From assembly GCA_024180945.1 (NCBI GenBank), contig JAKSGN010000010.1, positions 652,303 to 716,302 of the forward strand: a stretch of DNA of 64,000 nucleotides. Direction: 5' to 3'. A program made the translations under genes and the position numbers. The DNA comes from Macrophomina tecta. Taxonomy: Eukaryota; Ascomycota; Dothideomycetes; Botryosphaeriales; Botryosphaeriaceae. Shown in pieces: positions 19,965 through 32,534 of the stretch. Each line of letters starts with the position of its first letter. Position 1 is the first letter of the stretch. Below the pieces are notes generated by a model. The model was not told where the DNA came from. It made no database searches and was given only the letters and a program-made list of their open reading frames with translations.

Positions 19965-22900
19965 ATGGCAATTCCGCGTTTAAACGCTAAATCTTTAGGA
20001 ATCCTCCTCAACCATGTCGTTTTTCCAGAGCAGCTACCCTCAAGACACGAAGCCGATACGCGCGCTCTCGAAAGAGACCTTGTTGATGGCTTAATCAAGG
20101 CTGCCGAGGCTTTGGTTGCTATCGCTTCAGATGCTGATGCAGCGATTTGGGAAGACGTGCGGAAAACACTTCTTACCGCCAGAAATTTGAACAACGATAC
20201 TGATGTGGAGGGCCTCGAGAAAACTTCCATCATAGAATCTTTCCGCCAGATTGGGCCTAACGAGTCTCTGATTCTGCACGTGAGGGAGCAGAACGCGGGC
20301 CTGCTCATTAAAAGGTCTCTCGTCGACAGCCCGCACCTCGCCTGTAATATGCACAAAGCTGATGTTTGAAAATGCTAGGAATGTCGATTGCGTCGTCGAA
20401 TTCGAAGCATTTGAGGCTTCTCCACATTCAAGGGATGTCTTAGCAGCCGAGGGCGCGCTGCAGTGGCGGTTTCCCGGGGCCGCTGCCGCCATTCCGTTGG
20501 ACATCTTCACGAACGCATCGTTCCAAGAGAGCTTGGCCGACTTCCTCGAACAATGCAGCAGCGAAAGCTTCCCCGAATTTGCCTCGCACACATACAAGGC
20601 CGGTGTGGAACTGGTCGAGACTCGGGAGTCGGCCGATCCTGCGCTGATATCACAACTGCTCATGACCATCCTCGAAGCCCTCGGCCATAGAACCAACCCC
20701 ACTTTGCTGCAGAAGCGCATTCGCGACGATGTGGTTTGGGGGCCTGGTTCAGAAATTCCATGGAGGCGGGCTCCCTACTGGCTCGTGCTCCGGGCCAGCC
20801 TTGCCAGGCACCTGGACGAGAAACTCGGATCCGAGGCCGGGCACGCGTGCTATAAGCTCGTACTCTGCGTGATGTTTTCTCAGCTGCTCAGTCAGTCTAC
20901 TGGCGTTATCAGCATGGATCTGCTGCATAATCTCAGAGCGAAGCTTGCACGGCGCATTGCGAAGCTTCAGGCCGCTGGAAAGGGCTATGGACCCAGGGCT
21001 GCGGAGATCTACGAGGGGATCTTGCCACGTCTGGAGCCACTGTTCCATGACGCATTCCGAAGCGCTACAGATTGCATCGACAGGACCTGGCGCGTGACCC
21101 GGGCCGCCACCCTACGCACCATATACCGTCTTCCACTTCGGGCTGACCCTAATAGCTTGCGTTTGACTCTTCCGAATAGTGGCCCGATTCTGGAATCCAT
21201 CCTTGCCAATCAGCCTTCATCCAACAAAGCCCGGGGTCCTAACAAGTCACCTGACTGGTATGCCGGTTCCTCCACAACACGAGCGATCGTCACTTGCTAT
21301 TCGCAGTTGAAAGACAATGAGCAAGAAGTAGAGATTGGCGCATTCACAATCCGCATGGATAGAATGGCCAGCCAGGCGGCATGCGCGAGGATATCAGACG
21401 CCATCGGCCGCTATCTCAACCAGGTCGGGTCCGCTTACGACGGCCTGCCAGAGCTGCAAAGCATCAAGATCCTGACCGCCATGGAAATGTGGATGGTATT
21501 GGACAAGCGCGCAACGGGGGCAATACGCCTGCTTCTAGACTACAGTCCCGGTGTATCTGCCAGTGCGCTAGACGTCCTTCAGCTGCCTGAGGGACGTGAC
21601 ATATACCGTCTACAGGCCATACAAGACTACTTGCGATCTCGGGAGAGGCAAGCGGGCCCCAATGCCCGTACTATCTTCGACGATCCACGCGCGGGCAGCT
21701 TCGCTGTCCGGTACTACAACGAGTGCGACCAAACCGGGACGATGGCCAATCTCCATCGGAGAATCGAGGAGCAATCAGAGAGAGCGCGAATCAAGACCAT
21801 GCAGGAATGGAAAACACTCAGCAAGAGGTACGAGGACCTGTCCCTGCAGCTCGCACAAAGTACGTGCACATGCGGTACTCAAAAACGCTCGACAAACTGC
21901 ACAAAATGCAAAATCAAGCGGCAGAGAAAGAAAATCAAGGTAAAGATCCATGAGGACTTCCTGCCAAACGACCAAGCACAAAGCAAGACCATCGTGTTCG
22001 AGCTCCAGTGTCCCCCGGTATTTGCAGCGTACCGCAACGCTGCTTGGAGCATTCTCAGCCATCTCGGATACCCGAGCCTGGCGGCGCCATCCGAGAAGAC
22101 CTACGACATACGAGAGTACAAAAGCTTGGCGCCGTTCCGAACGGGCTCGTCTGGGAACATCACTCTGGCATCCAAGGTCAAGTCGCACCTGAGATCACAC
22201 TACAAACTGTCGAGCGTCCCAGCAAAACTTGAAGGGGTTCTTCGCCCGCACGGGATGACATACAGCTATGCAGACGCGACGACGAGAGTCTGGTGCTCTC
22301 AAGACACCGACCCCTCGTTCGCACACCTGTGCCAGTGGACAATACCCCCGACCTCTCCCCTGGCGCAGCTGAAGACGATGCCCGGCTTCTCCGTCGAAGG
22401 CGAAGGCCCGTCATCCAACGAGATTCTAGCCAGCCAGCCACAATGTCCCCGCGGGGTCAGCGTGCACGAGTTCACAGCCGTGCAGAGCCTGTTCACGGGC
22501 CGCAGCTGCCGGTGGCCGGCGCTCCTGGTCGAGATCGGGTCGTCGAACCTCAACTTCAGCAGCGAGGCCATCTCGCTGCTGGTGGCGCAGCTGGCAGTGC
22601 AAGCGGGGCCCGGCGACCCCGACGGCGACGCGCTGCGCACGACGCATTGCATTTTCCGCGACCGAGGCTTCTGCGCGCGGCTGGCGGACCAGATCGGGCA
22701 GCGGCTCGACCTCATCGCCACGAACTGGCGCGAGGCGCACATGATGGACATGCTCATCGTGCTGCTGCTGCGGCTCGCGTCCCTCGCGGTTGCGCCGGCC
22801 GCCAGCACGGGCGTCTTTGGGCTGCTAGAGAAGGCGCGGAGCATCACGCATGGGTGGATGAAGCGGCTGCGGGGCGAGCTGCACCAGGCGGCGACGAGCG

Positions 22901-25900
22901 AGGTGTCGCAGAAGCTGTCCAGGCAGATGCTGTGGGCGGCGCTGCTGTGCAGGAGAGCGTGCACCGCGGCGTACTGTGACGGATCGGAGATGCAGCCCCA
23001 GGCGCTGCAGGCCGCGATCGAGGCGTCGATAGCGGTGCACGAGAACTTTTGCAGCGACCTCGCTGCGCTTCCGGACTCATTGCGGCTCGCGGTGCTGCGG
23101 GACATCAGGGCGCGTGGCCGGATGAGCAGGCTGGTGCGGGCGGGCATCGAGCGCTGCCCCGGTAGCCTGACGGCCGCTATAGACAGCGTCTGGCCGTCTG
23201 CAGCAGGCAGTGAGACGAGGCAGTATTCGCAACCCGAGTTCGTCAAATCGTCATCGGGGGAGCTGGTCATGTTGAAGGTCGATTGGCAGGGCGCTGCGCG
23301 TCGGCAAACCCTGCACTACGACGTGGTCAGTGGCGGCCTCTGGATCGATTACAAGCCCCTGAGCCAGCTGCCGGCCGAATATCGCGACAATTGGATGATG
23401 AAAGAGCTGTTTGGCGGCCAGCACCTTTTGACGTATCCTTCCTACATGCCGGGCATGGAATACATGCTGAACTTCACTCTCGGGGGCCACGAAATCCACT
23501 TTGGAACGCACGAGAAGCGCCTCATCATCCGAGCTCGCTATCGTGGCCATACTCTGGAGTTTCTCCCACGAGCCGTGTTCGGCAGCCTTGAGAAGCCGGA
23601 TCTTCCAGCCTCGCTGGTGGAGAACTGCGTTCATTGGCTCAATCTCGAAACGGGTGCTTTTGAAGCTCGACAGATGCCTGGCATTTGGATTCAGAAGGAG
23701 AGCAACTGGACCATCGACGTGCGATCTCGTTTGGCACGCCGGCGAAATGTTTTCCTGGTAGACCCGAGCAGCACGCTATTCGACCACGTAGCCAGCATCT
23801 TCCGCGGATTCGAGCACCGCGCTCGAATTACCGTCTTTCAACCAGAAAGCAAGGACGGGCGTCTGTCGGTAGAGCTTCGCCGCCTCGACTTGAGTTTCGA
23901 GGTTAACAAAAAGGGCCTGCTGCGTTGCCGCGAGCTCCACGCCGATGTCGACCCGGACCAGGACGCCGGCACGTGGTACGGCTTCGACTCCAAGATCGTG
24001 CTGCGGGACAGCCAGAACGCGGCGCGGCGCAGCATCCTCGTTCCGCTGGGCCCGCTCTCGTGGCAGCGTCGCGGACCGCACGTCGCGGTGCACGCAGAGA
24101 ATGGCGGCACCTACGGCATCTTTACCATCAACACCGTCCTGGGGCGGCTGGACTGCCCGGCCGAGGCGCGCCTGCTGCTCTTCAAGGCGGTGCTGCACGC
24201 GTACACGGCATCGGTCGCCCCGGATCCGCTGACGCGGCGCAGCGGGACCGAGGAGGCGCTGCACTGCCTGCGCTCGGCCCAGAACCAGCCGTGGATGCCG
24301 CTGAATCCGGCGTTCGAGCAGTATCTCGGGCTGCTGGCGGGGCTGGCGCCGAAGCGCGTGTACTACCCGCCGGGAAAGAAGGTGATGCAGCAGGTCCTCT
24401 GGGACGACAGGCTGCCTGCTGCCACGCAGCACGAAGCGTTCTATCCAGCCGTCGCGGCAATCTACCAGAAGTCGACGCAGCTGTCGGCCTTTTCGTCTGC
24501 GGAGTCAGTGACGATGTCGCTGGAGGACAGGGGCGACGCCCATCTGCGCAAGCGCAGTAGTGCCCGACGAAGCAATTTCTGTCGCAGAGACCGTAACTGC
24601 GTCGAGCCGGAGACGTGCTGCGATGCGGTATACCATTCGCGCGATCGCGAGACGCAGAGCGACCGCCGCGCTAGGGTCTGGGAGAGCAGCACGCTCATCG
24701 ATGCTTGGAGTGCGCAATTTTCCGTCAGGCCCGACCTCGCCCGCCTGCTGCGTGGCTGGCCGGTCATCTACGCCCGTGGGGAACCTGCCGTGGGTCTGTT
24801 GCTGAGCAACTTGCTCGGCGCTGAGGCGGCAATGGGGTGGGGCTCCTGGCTGAGCCTCTGCCGCAGGGCTCGCGTTGCGGACAAGTATCTGCTCTGCTTC
24901 GTGCTGGGCGCCCTTGCTTTCCGCAAAGCTCACGACATGGATCTCGTCAGGAGTCTCATTGCCTTCGCCGTCCTGGATGATCTCAAAGCGCTCGAGCTCC
25001 CTCCATGGCCGTTATATAGCGGTTTTGAGTTTCGCCAGACGCCATCCGCGAGCTACCTCTCACGGCTGATTGCCCCGTTTTGCATGCCCTGCGAAGGACG
25101 TAGCGTAGCGGAAAGGCAAAGGATCGATACCAACTGTCAGCAGGTAGCCAGCCTTCTTGCTTCGCAGTGGCCAAGCTCCTTGTTATCGATAGACGAGATT
25201 CCAGAAGAGGCATTCTCTTTCATGGACTTCTCTGGCGCCATCGATGCCGTTATGGATGATTGGGTGCGTCTAAGACACAACTTGGACCTGTCTGAATGGG
25301 TTGCCCGCGTTCAGAGTGTCCTCAGCCGCCTCAGCATCGGAAACCATACAAACGCCATGAACTCTGTATCTGATGACTGCAGAATCATTCGTCACAGCCA
25401 TCGTCAGAGCCCTGTGCCACATCTTGAGGATCTATTAAGAGAATCATGTGTCCTTCGAGAACCAGCAGGCGAGGAAGTCTGCGGCAAGCAAAGGTTGAGA
25501 ATAGCTATGCACAAGAAAGGCGTAGGAGAACGGATGACCACATCTGATGAATCCTGGGAGCACCGTTCCCTATCACCTGAGATGCAGGAGCTGAGGTCCA
25601 TCATAGCGCCCATGATTTCATCAAAGTCAGAAGTCAGATCCCAGTACGCAAAGGATCTTAACCAAAGTCTGCAGGCGCTCGAGATTGCCCACAGATATAG
25701 CAACACGCAGCAAATTGCCCAAAAGCCACGAGGCCGCACGATCATCTCATCAGCGGATGCTTGCAACGCCGCTTCGGCTCGACTTGAGCAGATTTCCTTG
25801 GCTCTTGAGGCCGGAAAAAATCATGCTGTGTGGCTAAAGTATGGAGGGTTGTGGCCATGCATCAGCCCCGTGACGTTTCTGGAACGGCTCCGAACGACCG

Positions 25901-28900
25901 CCAAAGTTCAGTTTGGAACTGGTTTGAGAGACGCTCTCATCCAGTATGGCCGGTTCATCACGGAATTGCAGCAGCACCTCAGGATCGACGATGCACGGAT
26001 GCGAGGAAGCGAAAAGGCCGTGGCCGAGGAGCTCGCAGATCCAGGCCACGCAACCTGGAACCCTGCCGAATATCCAGACTGGCTGCTTCTCGAAATCGAG
26101 GGCAATCTCCTGATCAGGCCGCACCAGGTCGACGTGGCGCTTGCAACCATAGCGCCGCGTTCCGGCAGGAATTCCGTCTTGCAGATGAACATGGGCCAAG
26201 GGAAGACATCGTGCATCATACCGATGGTCGCCGCCGTCCTCGCCGACGCACAGCAGCTCGTACGCATCGTCGTCCCGAGAGCGCTGCTCGCGCAGACGGC
26301 GCAGGTCTTGCAGGCGCGGTTGGGCAACCTGCTCGGCCGCGAGGTGCGGAACGTTCCTTTCTCGCGCCGAACGCCGACGACGCTCGAGTCCATTAACACA
26401 TTCGTTGGAATCCACCGAGCGATCATGTCCAGCTGTGGGATTATCGTCACGCTACCTGAGAACATCCTGTCGTTCAAGCTAAGCGGCACGCAGCGGCTGT
26501 TGGACGGCAGAATCGAGGAAGCGAGGTGCATGCTCCAGGCGCAGAAGTGGATGGAGGAAGTTAGCCGCGACGTGCTCGATGAGTGTGATTTCACTCTGGC
26601 CACCAGGACCCAGCTGATATATCCATCCGGATCCCAGGAGAGCTTGGACGGCCATCCATCCCGGTGGCTGACGGCAGAAATGCTGCTTGAGCTAGTCCAT
26701 AGTCATTTGGAGGCTTTGAAGCAAGACTTTCCCCACAGTATTAGGGTCGTTGACAGGGAAGGCGGCGGCTTCCCTTGGGTCTACTTTCTGCGCCCTGATG
26801 CCGAAAACGCCTTGGTGACGCGGCTAGTGGACCAGATCGCTCTCGGAAAGACCAGGCTTCTCGCCTTTGACGGCTACTCTCAACGGGACTGCAACGTCTT
26901 GAAACGCTTCATTAGGGACATCGAAGTCCACGCAGACGATGAGTGTCACCTAGAGGCCATTTTCAAGGAAAGGAGCTCCATGATGAAGACCATATACCTG
27001 CTCAGGGGGCTTTTGGCTCATGGTATCCTCATTCTGACTTTGAAGAAGAAGTGGAACGTACAGTACGGCCTGCACCCCATGCGCGATCCGGTAGCCGTGC
27101 CGTACCACGCGAAAGGAGTTCCATCGGACCAGGCGGAGTGGGGCCACCCCGATGTGTGCATCCTGCTCACTTGCCTCTCATTCTATTTTGCAGGACTTAA
27201 TGTCATGCAGCTCCAAAAATGCGTCCGTCAGGTCCTTCAGTCCGACGACCCGGCCAGTGAGTACGGCCGCTGGGTTGGAAGCTCCAAGACTTTGCCAGTT
27301 CAGTTGCAGGAATGGAATGTGATCAACGTGGATGATGAATTGCAGCTCCGAGACCTCTGGAAACATCTACGCTACAACGTCATCGTCATCGATTCATTTT
27401 TGAACCGCTTCGTTTTCCCGGTCCATGCCAGGCATTTCCAGACTCAGATCGGGACTAGCGGTTGGGACATACCCCTGTATCAGCTGCAGGGATCCCAGAG
27501 CTCGGAGCGAATTGATGGCCGGCGTACTCCGTTGACGACCGGATTCAGTGGAACAAACGACAATCGATACCTGTTGCCGCTGACGATTGAACAGCACGAT
27601 CTTGGCAGCCTCGCTCACACGAACGCTGACGTGCTGACCTACCTGCTGCAGCCCCGGAATCGCGGGTACGTTCTCGCAGCCAAGCATGGACAGCGCTTTT
27701 CAGAAGAGATGTTGCTTTACAAGGTCAGGGACTTGGGAATACGTGTGCTCATTGACGCTGGCGCACAGATTCTGGAGATGGACAACCTTACCCTGGTCAA
27801 GAACTGGATGCGCGTGGACGCGAAAGCCAAGGCGGCGTTGTACTTCAACGCGGACAACAAGCCATTCATCGTGTACCGAAGCGGCACGCAAGTTCCTCTT
27901 CTAGCCTCTTCGTTTGCCAACGACCTCCGCGAATGCGTCGTGTATCTCGACGAAGCACACACCCGTGGGACCGACCTCAAGCTGCCCTCAAACGCCAGAG
28001 GTGCCTTAACCCTAGGGCTAGCACAGACAAAGGATCACACTGTTCAAGGTTTGAGGTACCACCCATACAGCAAGCAAATGATTTACTGATCGACTTTCCA
28101 CAGCTGCGATGCGGTTAAGGCAGCTGGCCACGACACAATCGGTCGTCTTCTTTGCACCACCGGAAGTGCACCAGAGCATCCTTGACCATCGAGGCAGGAG
28201 ACGTACGGGCCATCTTGACTCGCGTGATGTGGTTCAATGGCTGCTCGAGCAAACGTGTCGAGGAATAGAACAGCTCCAGCCGCTCTATCGCTCCCAAGGC
28301 ATCGACTTTTGCCGCCGCTCTGAGATTTCGATCAAGTTCCCAAATCATATTGGCAACAAAAAACACCGAGCATCGTTCGTCCGCAAGATTCGGCAGGTTG
28401 ACGACCACACGCTTCAGAAGATGTACCAGCCGAGACGAGGGGAAACAACGCCACAGGTTTTGGAGCAACCATCGCCCGCATTGGTTGCTTTTCTTGCAAG
28501 GCTTAGAAGCCAGACTTACAATTCCAACTCGCCAAATAGCACAGCTTTTCAAGAAGTCGAACAGGAGAGAGAGGTGGCGCACGAAGTCGAAGCGATCCGG
28601 AAGGTCCAGAAGCCGATCCTGTACGAGGCACTGCCTTATAGTGGTCTCCACGAGGATTTACTCCTCTTCGAGAGGACTGGAAGTCCAAAACACGGGTCGA
28701 GTGGGTATGGGCCCATTTCGTTTGCCATTCGGGGCACGCAGACTGGTAAAAAGTATGAGGCTGCCGCTGCGATGTTCCACCACCACCTCTTTGCCTCCAG
28801 CGAGGTCTTCCGGACGGTGAAATTGGGCAAACCAGACGACAATTTTCTGGTAAGAGCTCCTATCATTTTCGTACTAAGCATATCAAAATGCTAAGTCAAG

Positions 28901-29647
28901 CGTCCACAGCGTCCCGTCACCTGGCTGCTTTGGAGCACGCAAACACAGACGGCCTTGATAGTGACTTCCGAGGAAGCCGAAGATCTTATCTCCAGGAAAC
29001 GTGGCGACGAACACCCGATGACGCATCTGCTGGCATACGCGGCTCCCATAACTCGCCGGATGGCGCATTTCAACAAGCTCGACTACTACGCCGTTCCAGC
29101 CATGCCGGCCAGCTACACGACGCCCCGATGGCTCCCAATTCAGCTCGGCTTGTTTGCAGGCCGCTTGTACTTCGAATTTGACGAGTATGAAGCCATTACT
29201 ACGTTTCTCCACGGCAGCAACATGTCGCATGGCTCCGGATCAGCGCGTTGGCAGGCCACTGAGCAGGAGCCGGCTGACCAGGACATGGCCCTCCCATCGG
29301 TTGCATCCAATGGGCTGGTGTTTCTACAGGAGTGGATCACAGCGAGGAGAAAAGGCCAAGAGTTCACGCAAACCCCAATGGGATATGTTTGTGAAGGGAA
29401 GGCATTGAGACCAGAACATCCCTTTTTCTCAAGGACATATGCCGTCTCCCTGCCAATGGAGTCAAGTGGAGGTTTGGATGAAGGTTTCGCGCAAGAAATC
29501 GGTAGCTCGGATTTGGACAGTTATGATGAGTTTGAGGATGGTGATTTTTCTCCCGCTGGGAAAACTTCACCCGGAACGTCCGCGGTATCGCCACAGCCTA
29601 CATTCAAACGGCAATATTGGTTGAGAAGCTCTCATGACGTCGCGTAA
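19965..29647 (+). CDS. Giant DUF3638/DUF3645 protein (ubiquitinyl hydrolase-like annotation)
   Basis: Four exons: 19965-20314, 20379-28048, 28104-28849 and 28910-29647, with introns of 64, 55 and 60 nt (acceptors CTAG, CACAG and CACAG). They join in frame to 3167 residues, the usual size of this fungal family of about 3100. The splices restore family-like sequence: LLIKR joins to NVDCVVEFEAFEASP, HTVQ to AAMRLRQLATTQS, and DDNFL to RPVTWLLWSTQTQTALI. Near residue 611 is a possible C-x-C...C-x2-C zinc site (CTCGTQKRSTNCTKCK). DUF3638 spans roughly 1950-2250, with a P-loop-like MNMGQGKTS (about 2060) and VLDECD (about 2180). DUF3645 includes VVYLDEAHTRGTDLKLP (about 2640). Databases often label such proteins ubiquitinyl hydrolase or P-loop NTPase, but activity is unproven. 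The gene is GC-rich and free of RIP decay although LINE and LTR elements flank it. Confidence 0.85.
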
Positions 29648-30162
29648 TCGATGCTAATATGTGGCTTCGAAAGGCTTTGCAGCTCGTAGACAACGTTGAA
29701 ATTGTTACCGATATTCTGCAGCACGTTGGAGAGACGCTTTGGTGTACATTTGCCAGATTGGTTTGTTGTTCTAGCTATTTCTCGAACACTTTCATCAAAA
29801 GTTGCCCATCACTTTGATGATCAGCATATTTCGTTCCCATATCCACCCTTCCAACGTGTCATCTACAAGTAAATATTCAGTCTCGCACGAGCAGCTACTA
29901 GCTGCTTTTAGCATCTAGCTAGTATTATCCTCAACTATCTTGGTCTTCTGAAAAAGTTTATGTAGTAGAGTTGAAATGTTACAGGCCTTTCGGCTTAACG
30001 AGCGGCAGTGCTTAGAACATGATAGTACCTGATGTAGGCTTTAGCCACCATGTACGCAAAGCTCAGTGTAATATCAAGTGATCGACCACATTGCTGGTCG
30101 GCGGCTAGATTATTCTATCCCGCGTCCGGCTTTTACACAAATCGCTGGGCCCAACAAGCACG
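29648..30162. other. Spacer between the large gene and the gypsy element
   Basis: Moderately AT-rich, not RIP-like. It probably contains the 3' untranslated region of the large gene. No gene or repeat is recognised. It ends directly at the TG of the 5' LTR. Confidence 0.4.
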
Positions 30163-30604
30163 TGTTACGGCGCAGCCTACACAGGACCTGGGTAAGAAGG
30201 ATAAGAAGGACAAGCGGGGCGCCTACGCGCCCGCGAGAAAGATCCACCGGCAAGGAGTCACGTGACTCCCGGTTCAACTGTTCAGAGCCTTGGCACTCTG
30301 AACTCCTGAACTCGCGAAGTTCAGACGTTCAACCGCTTGGCAGAATGAACCCATGAACTATCAGATTGTATACACTCTCCCACTATTATATAAACCACAC
30401 TCTTTAGATAGCTTTGACCTTCGTGGTCAACTTCAATAACAATTCGCACATTGTTAGTAACACGGCCTTCGCACGCAGTGCTCAGTCTTGTCACGTGTTC
30501 GACTTGCTCTCACCCTCTTCTTGTACCCACTCAAGGAAATCCTTCGACAGGTTTTCTCCCTCTTCGGTGTTTGGATCCTTAGAGGCAGAGGCCCGCTCGT
30601 TACA
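30163..30604 (+). repeat. 5' LTR (442 bp)
   Basis: Begins TGTTACGG and ends CTCGTTACA. Contains a TATATAAA box-like sequence near 30390. Nearly identical to 37557-37999. No TGG-type primer-binding site starts right after it, so the priming mode is unclear. Confidence 0.93.
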
Positions 30605-30695
30605 CTTTGACCACCATCCTTGCAAGGAGAGGAAGGTTCCGAGATCAAGTCTCATCGGGTAAGGTATCACCCCCTAACGAGTTTAGGAAACAGCA

Positions 30696-32534
30696 ATGGC
30701 ACCAGGATCTCAGATGGAGGTCGACCCGGTCGAGGGTCAGGTTCAGGGTGCCCAGGGGCCAGCTCAGCCCACACAGCAAACGGAGCCCACCAGAGCTGAG
30801 CTCTTGCAGCTCATCGAGGAGCTGAAGGCTCAGAACGCTCGACTGATCGAGCATACGACAAAGCGGAGCGCTACTAAGGTTAAAGTAGCGGCACCCGAGA
30901 AGTTCGATGGGGACAGGAAGAAGCTTCAATCCTTCCTCCTCCAGATGCAACGCTACCTCCAGTTCAATCAAGCGCAATTCGACAGCGACGCCGAGGAAGT
31001 ACTCTTCGCATCGACCTACCTCAGAGGAACGGCAGAGGCATGGATGGAACCATACCTTCGCGACCACCTAGCCAACGAACACTCTCTCGAGAAGAGACGA
31101 GAAAAGACCAAGGAAATCTTCGGCACCTATACGGGATTCGCAGACAACCTTAGGGCCACTTTCAACGATCGAGATGAAGTCCGCAAAGCCTCCAACGATA
31201 TCATGACCGTTAAACAATTGGGATCTGTAGCTGTCTACGCAACCAAGTTTCAACAGCTTGCAGCCTACCTCGAATGGTCAGACGAGACTTTCCGCGACCT
31301 CTTCTACAAAGGCCTGAAGGAAGAAGTCAAGAAGAACATGATTACCCACGAATACCCGGCCACCTTTCAAAAGATGGTAGACCTTGCGTCTCAGATCGAC
31401 GGTCGCATGTACGAATGGAAAATGGGTTCCCGACAAGCCAACACCTCGAAACCTCGCCGTGAAAGAACAACCCTCGAAGGCGGAGACGCTATGGCCCTCG
31501 ACGCGGCCAACAGACAGGACTCCAAGAAGGGCAACAACAACGGTCGAAACAAGAAGCCCAAAGGACCTAACCCGAACTGGACGGACGAGCAAAAACAGCG
31601 CTACAAGGATCGACTCTGCATCACCTGCGGAAGTGACAAGCACTTCTCTCCTAAGTGCCCGCAGAACCCTCGCAACAAGAAGGATGGAAAGCAGACCTCG
31701 AGCGCTCAACGCGAAGCATCGGTTGCATCCCGTCAAGACAATCACGATATGCTGCACTGGACAGCCTGCTACAACGATGACTGTCAGACGCACCAAAGCA
31801 GCAAGGACATATCGGGATGGTACCCCCACGAACCGCGACAATTCGGTATGATGACTAGGAACGAGGAAGTCATCGAGACCGACGATATTATCGACAGTTT
31901 CCCCTTGGACGAAGAACTGGTCAACAGCGAAACAGGAGAACTCTACGAGAGCACGACCGAAAGCGGCGATAGCGTACGGTCAGGGGACCCTCCGATGCTG
32001 TCCGATAAATGGGATACCCTCATCTCATTGGAAGTTCTTGCCGAAAGATACGGCATTAGCAAGCACTTACATGACGAATGGGGCAACCTCAGGACCATCT
32101 GGATTCCGCATCAAAGAAGCCTTGCCTTGACAGTCCTCTGGGAATGGCGCCAGAATACTCTTTGGGAAATCCGGATCGAACAAAACGGAAAGAAGTACGA
32201 ACTCCCAGTAACTAAGAATACGACACTTGTCGAGCGCCACCACCAAGGAACCTCTGCGCGCGAACAGGCAGACTACGACTCCCTCCGAGAGTTAGCGAGG
32301 ATTCTTTGTCGGCACGGTACGGCAACCATCCAGAATCGCACACTCCAGTGGATACCGGACGAGAAACTCAACATGCCGACTTTCCGATACCAGGTGCGAA
32401 GGGATATAGTCTACCAGCGGAAACAGTTGCGTGCCAATAAATGGACCAACTGGAAACAAGCATACCTTCAAGTCAACGAATGGAAAGACTACATGCACAG
32501 CGAAGTCTACGGCTATCCGAAGCCAAAAAACTAG
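30696..32534 (+). CDS. gag: Gag polyprotein of the gypsy element
   Basis: A 612-residue frame. An N-terminal Pro/Gln-rich segment with a short coiled coil (ELLQLIEELKAQNARLIEH) precedes the retrotransposon gag domain (about residues 65-250, with KFDGDRKKLQSFLLQMQRYL and WMEPYLRD) and a zinc knuckle of exact CCHC spacing (CITCGSDKHFSPKC, about 307-320) that binds element RNA. A further ~290 residues follow the knuckle, longer than in many gypsy Gags. The stop at 32532 comes directly after a slippery heptamer, and pol continues in the -1 frame. Confidence 0.92.
   Translation: MAPGSQMEVDPVEGQVQGAQGPAQPTQQTEPTRAELLQLIEELKAQNARLIEHTTKRSATKVKVAAPEKFDGDRKKLQSFLLQMQRYLQFNQAQFDSDAEEVLFASTYLRGTAEAWMEPYLRDHLANEHSLEKRREKTKEIFGTYTGFADNLRATFNDRDEVRKASNDIMTVKQLGSVAVYATKFQQLAAYLEWSDETFRDLFYKGLKEEVKKNMITHEYPATFQKMVDLASQIDGRMYEWKMGSRQANTSKPRRERTTLEGGDAMALDAANRQDSKKGNNNGRNKKPKGPNPNWTDEQKQRYKDRLCITCGSDKHFSPKCPQNPRNKKDGKQTSSAQREASVASRQDNHDMLHWTACYNDDCQTHQSSKDISGWYPHEPRQFGMMTRNEEVIETDDIIDSFPLDEELVNSETGELYESTTESGDSVRSGDPPMLSDKWDTLISLEVLAERYGISKHLHDEWGNLRTIWIPHQRSLALTVLWEWRQNTLWEIRIEQNGKKYELPVTKNTTLVERHHQGTSAREQADYDSLRELARILCRHGTATIQNRTLQWIPDEKLNMPTFRYQVRRDIVYQRKQLRANKWTNWKQAYLQVNEWKDYMHSEVYGYPKPKN
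32525..32531 (+). promoter_or_regulatory. Programmed -1 frameshift slip site A-AAA-AAC
   Basis: In the gag frame the bases read A-AAA-AAC and the very next codon is the gag stop TAG. This fits the X-XXY-YYZ rule, and a one-base back-slip leads straight into the pol frame (KKLDGPTALG). A downstream stimulatory structure was not evaluated. Confidence 0.8.

Noticed and set aside
22299..23270. Antisense and alternate frames inside the DUF3638/DUF3645 gene
   Set aside because: GC-rich codon bias opens other frames; only the sense frame carries conserved motifs and continues across the splice sites.
31278..31841. Antisense frame in gag (and 33424-33876 in pol)
   Set aside because: No domain, no splice signals and no conserved cysteines, in contrast to the antisense gene at 36657-37456.
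32441..32534. Pol translated from its own ATG at 32441
   Set aside because: Possible, but the slippery heptamer exactly at the gag stop makes a -1 Gag-Pol fusion the better model.
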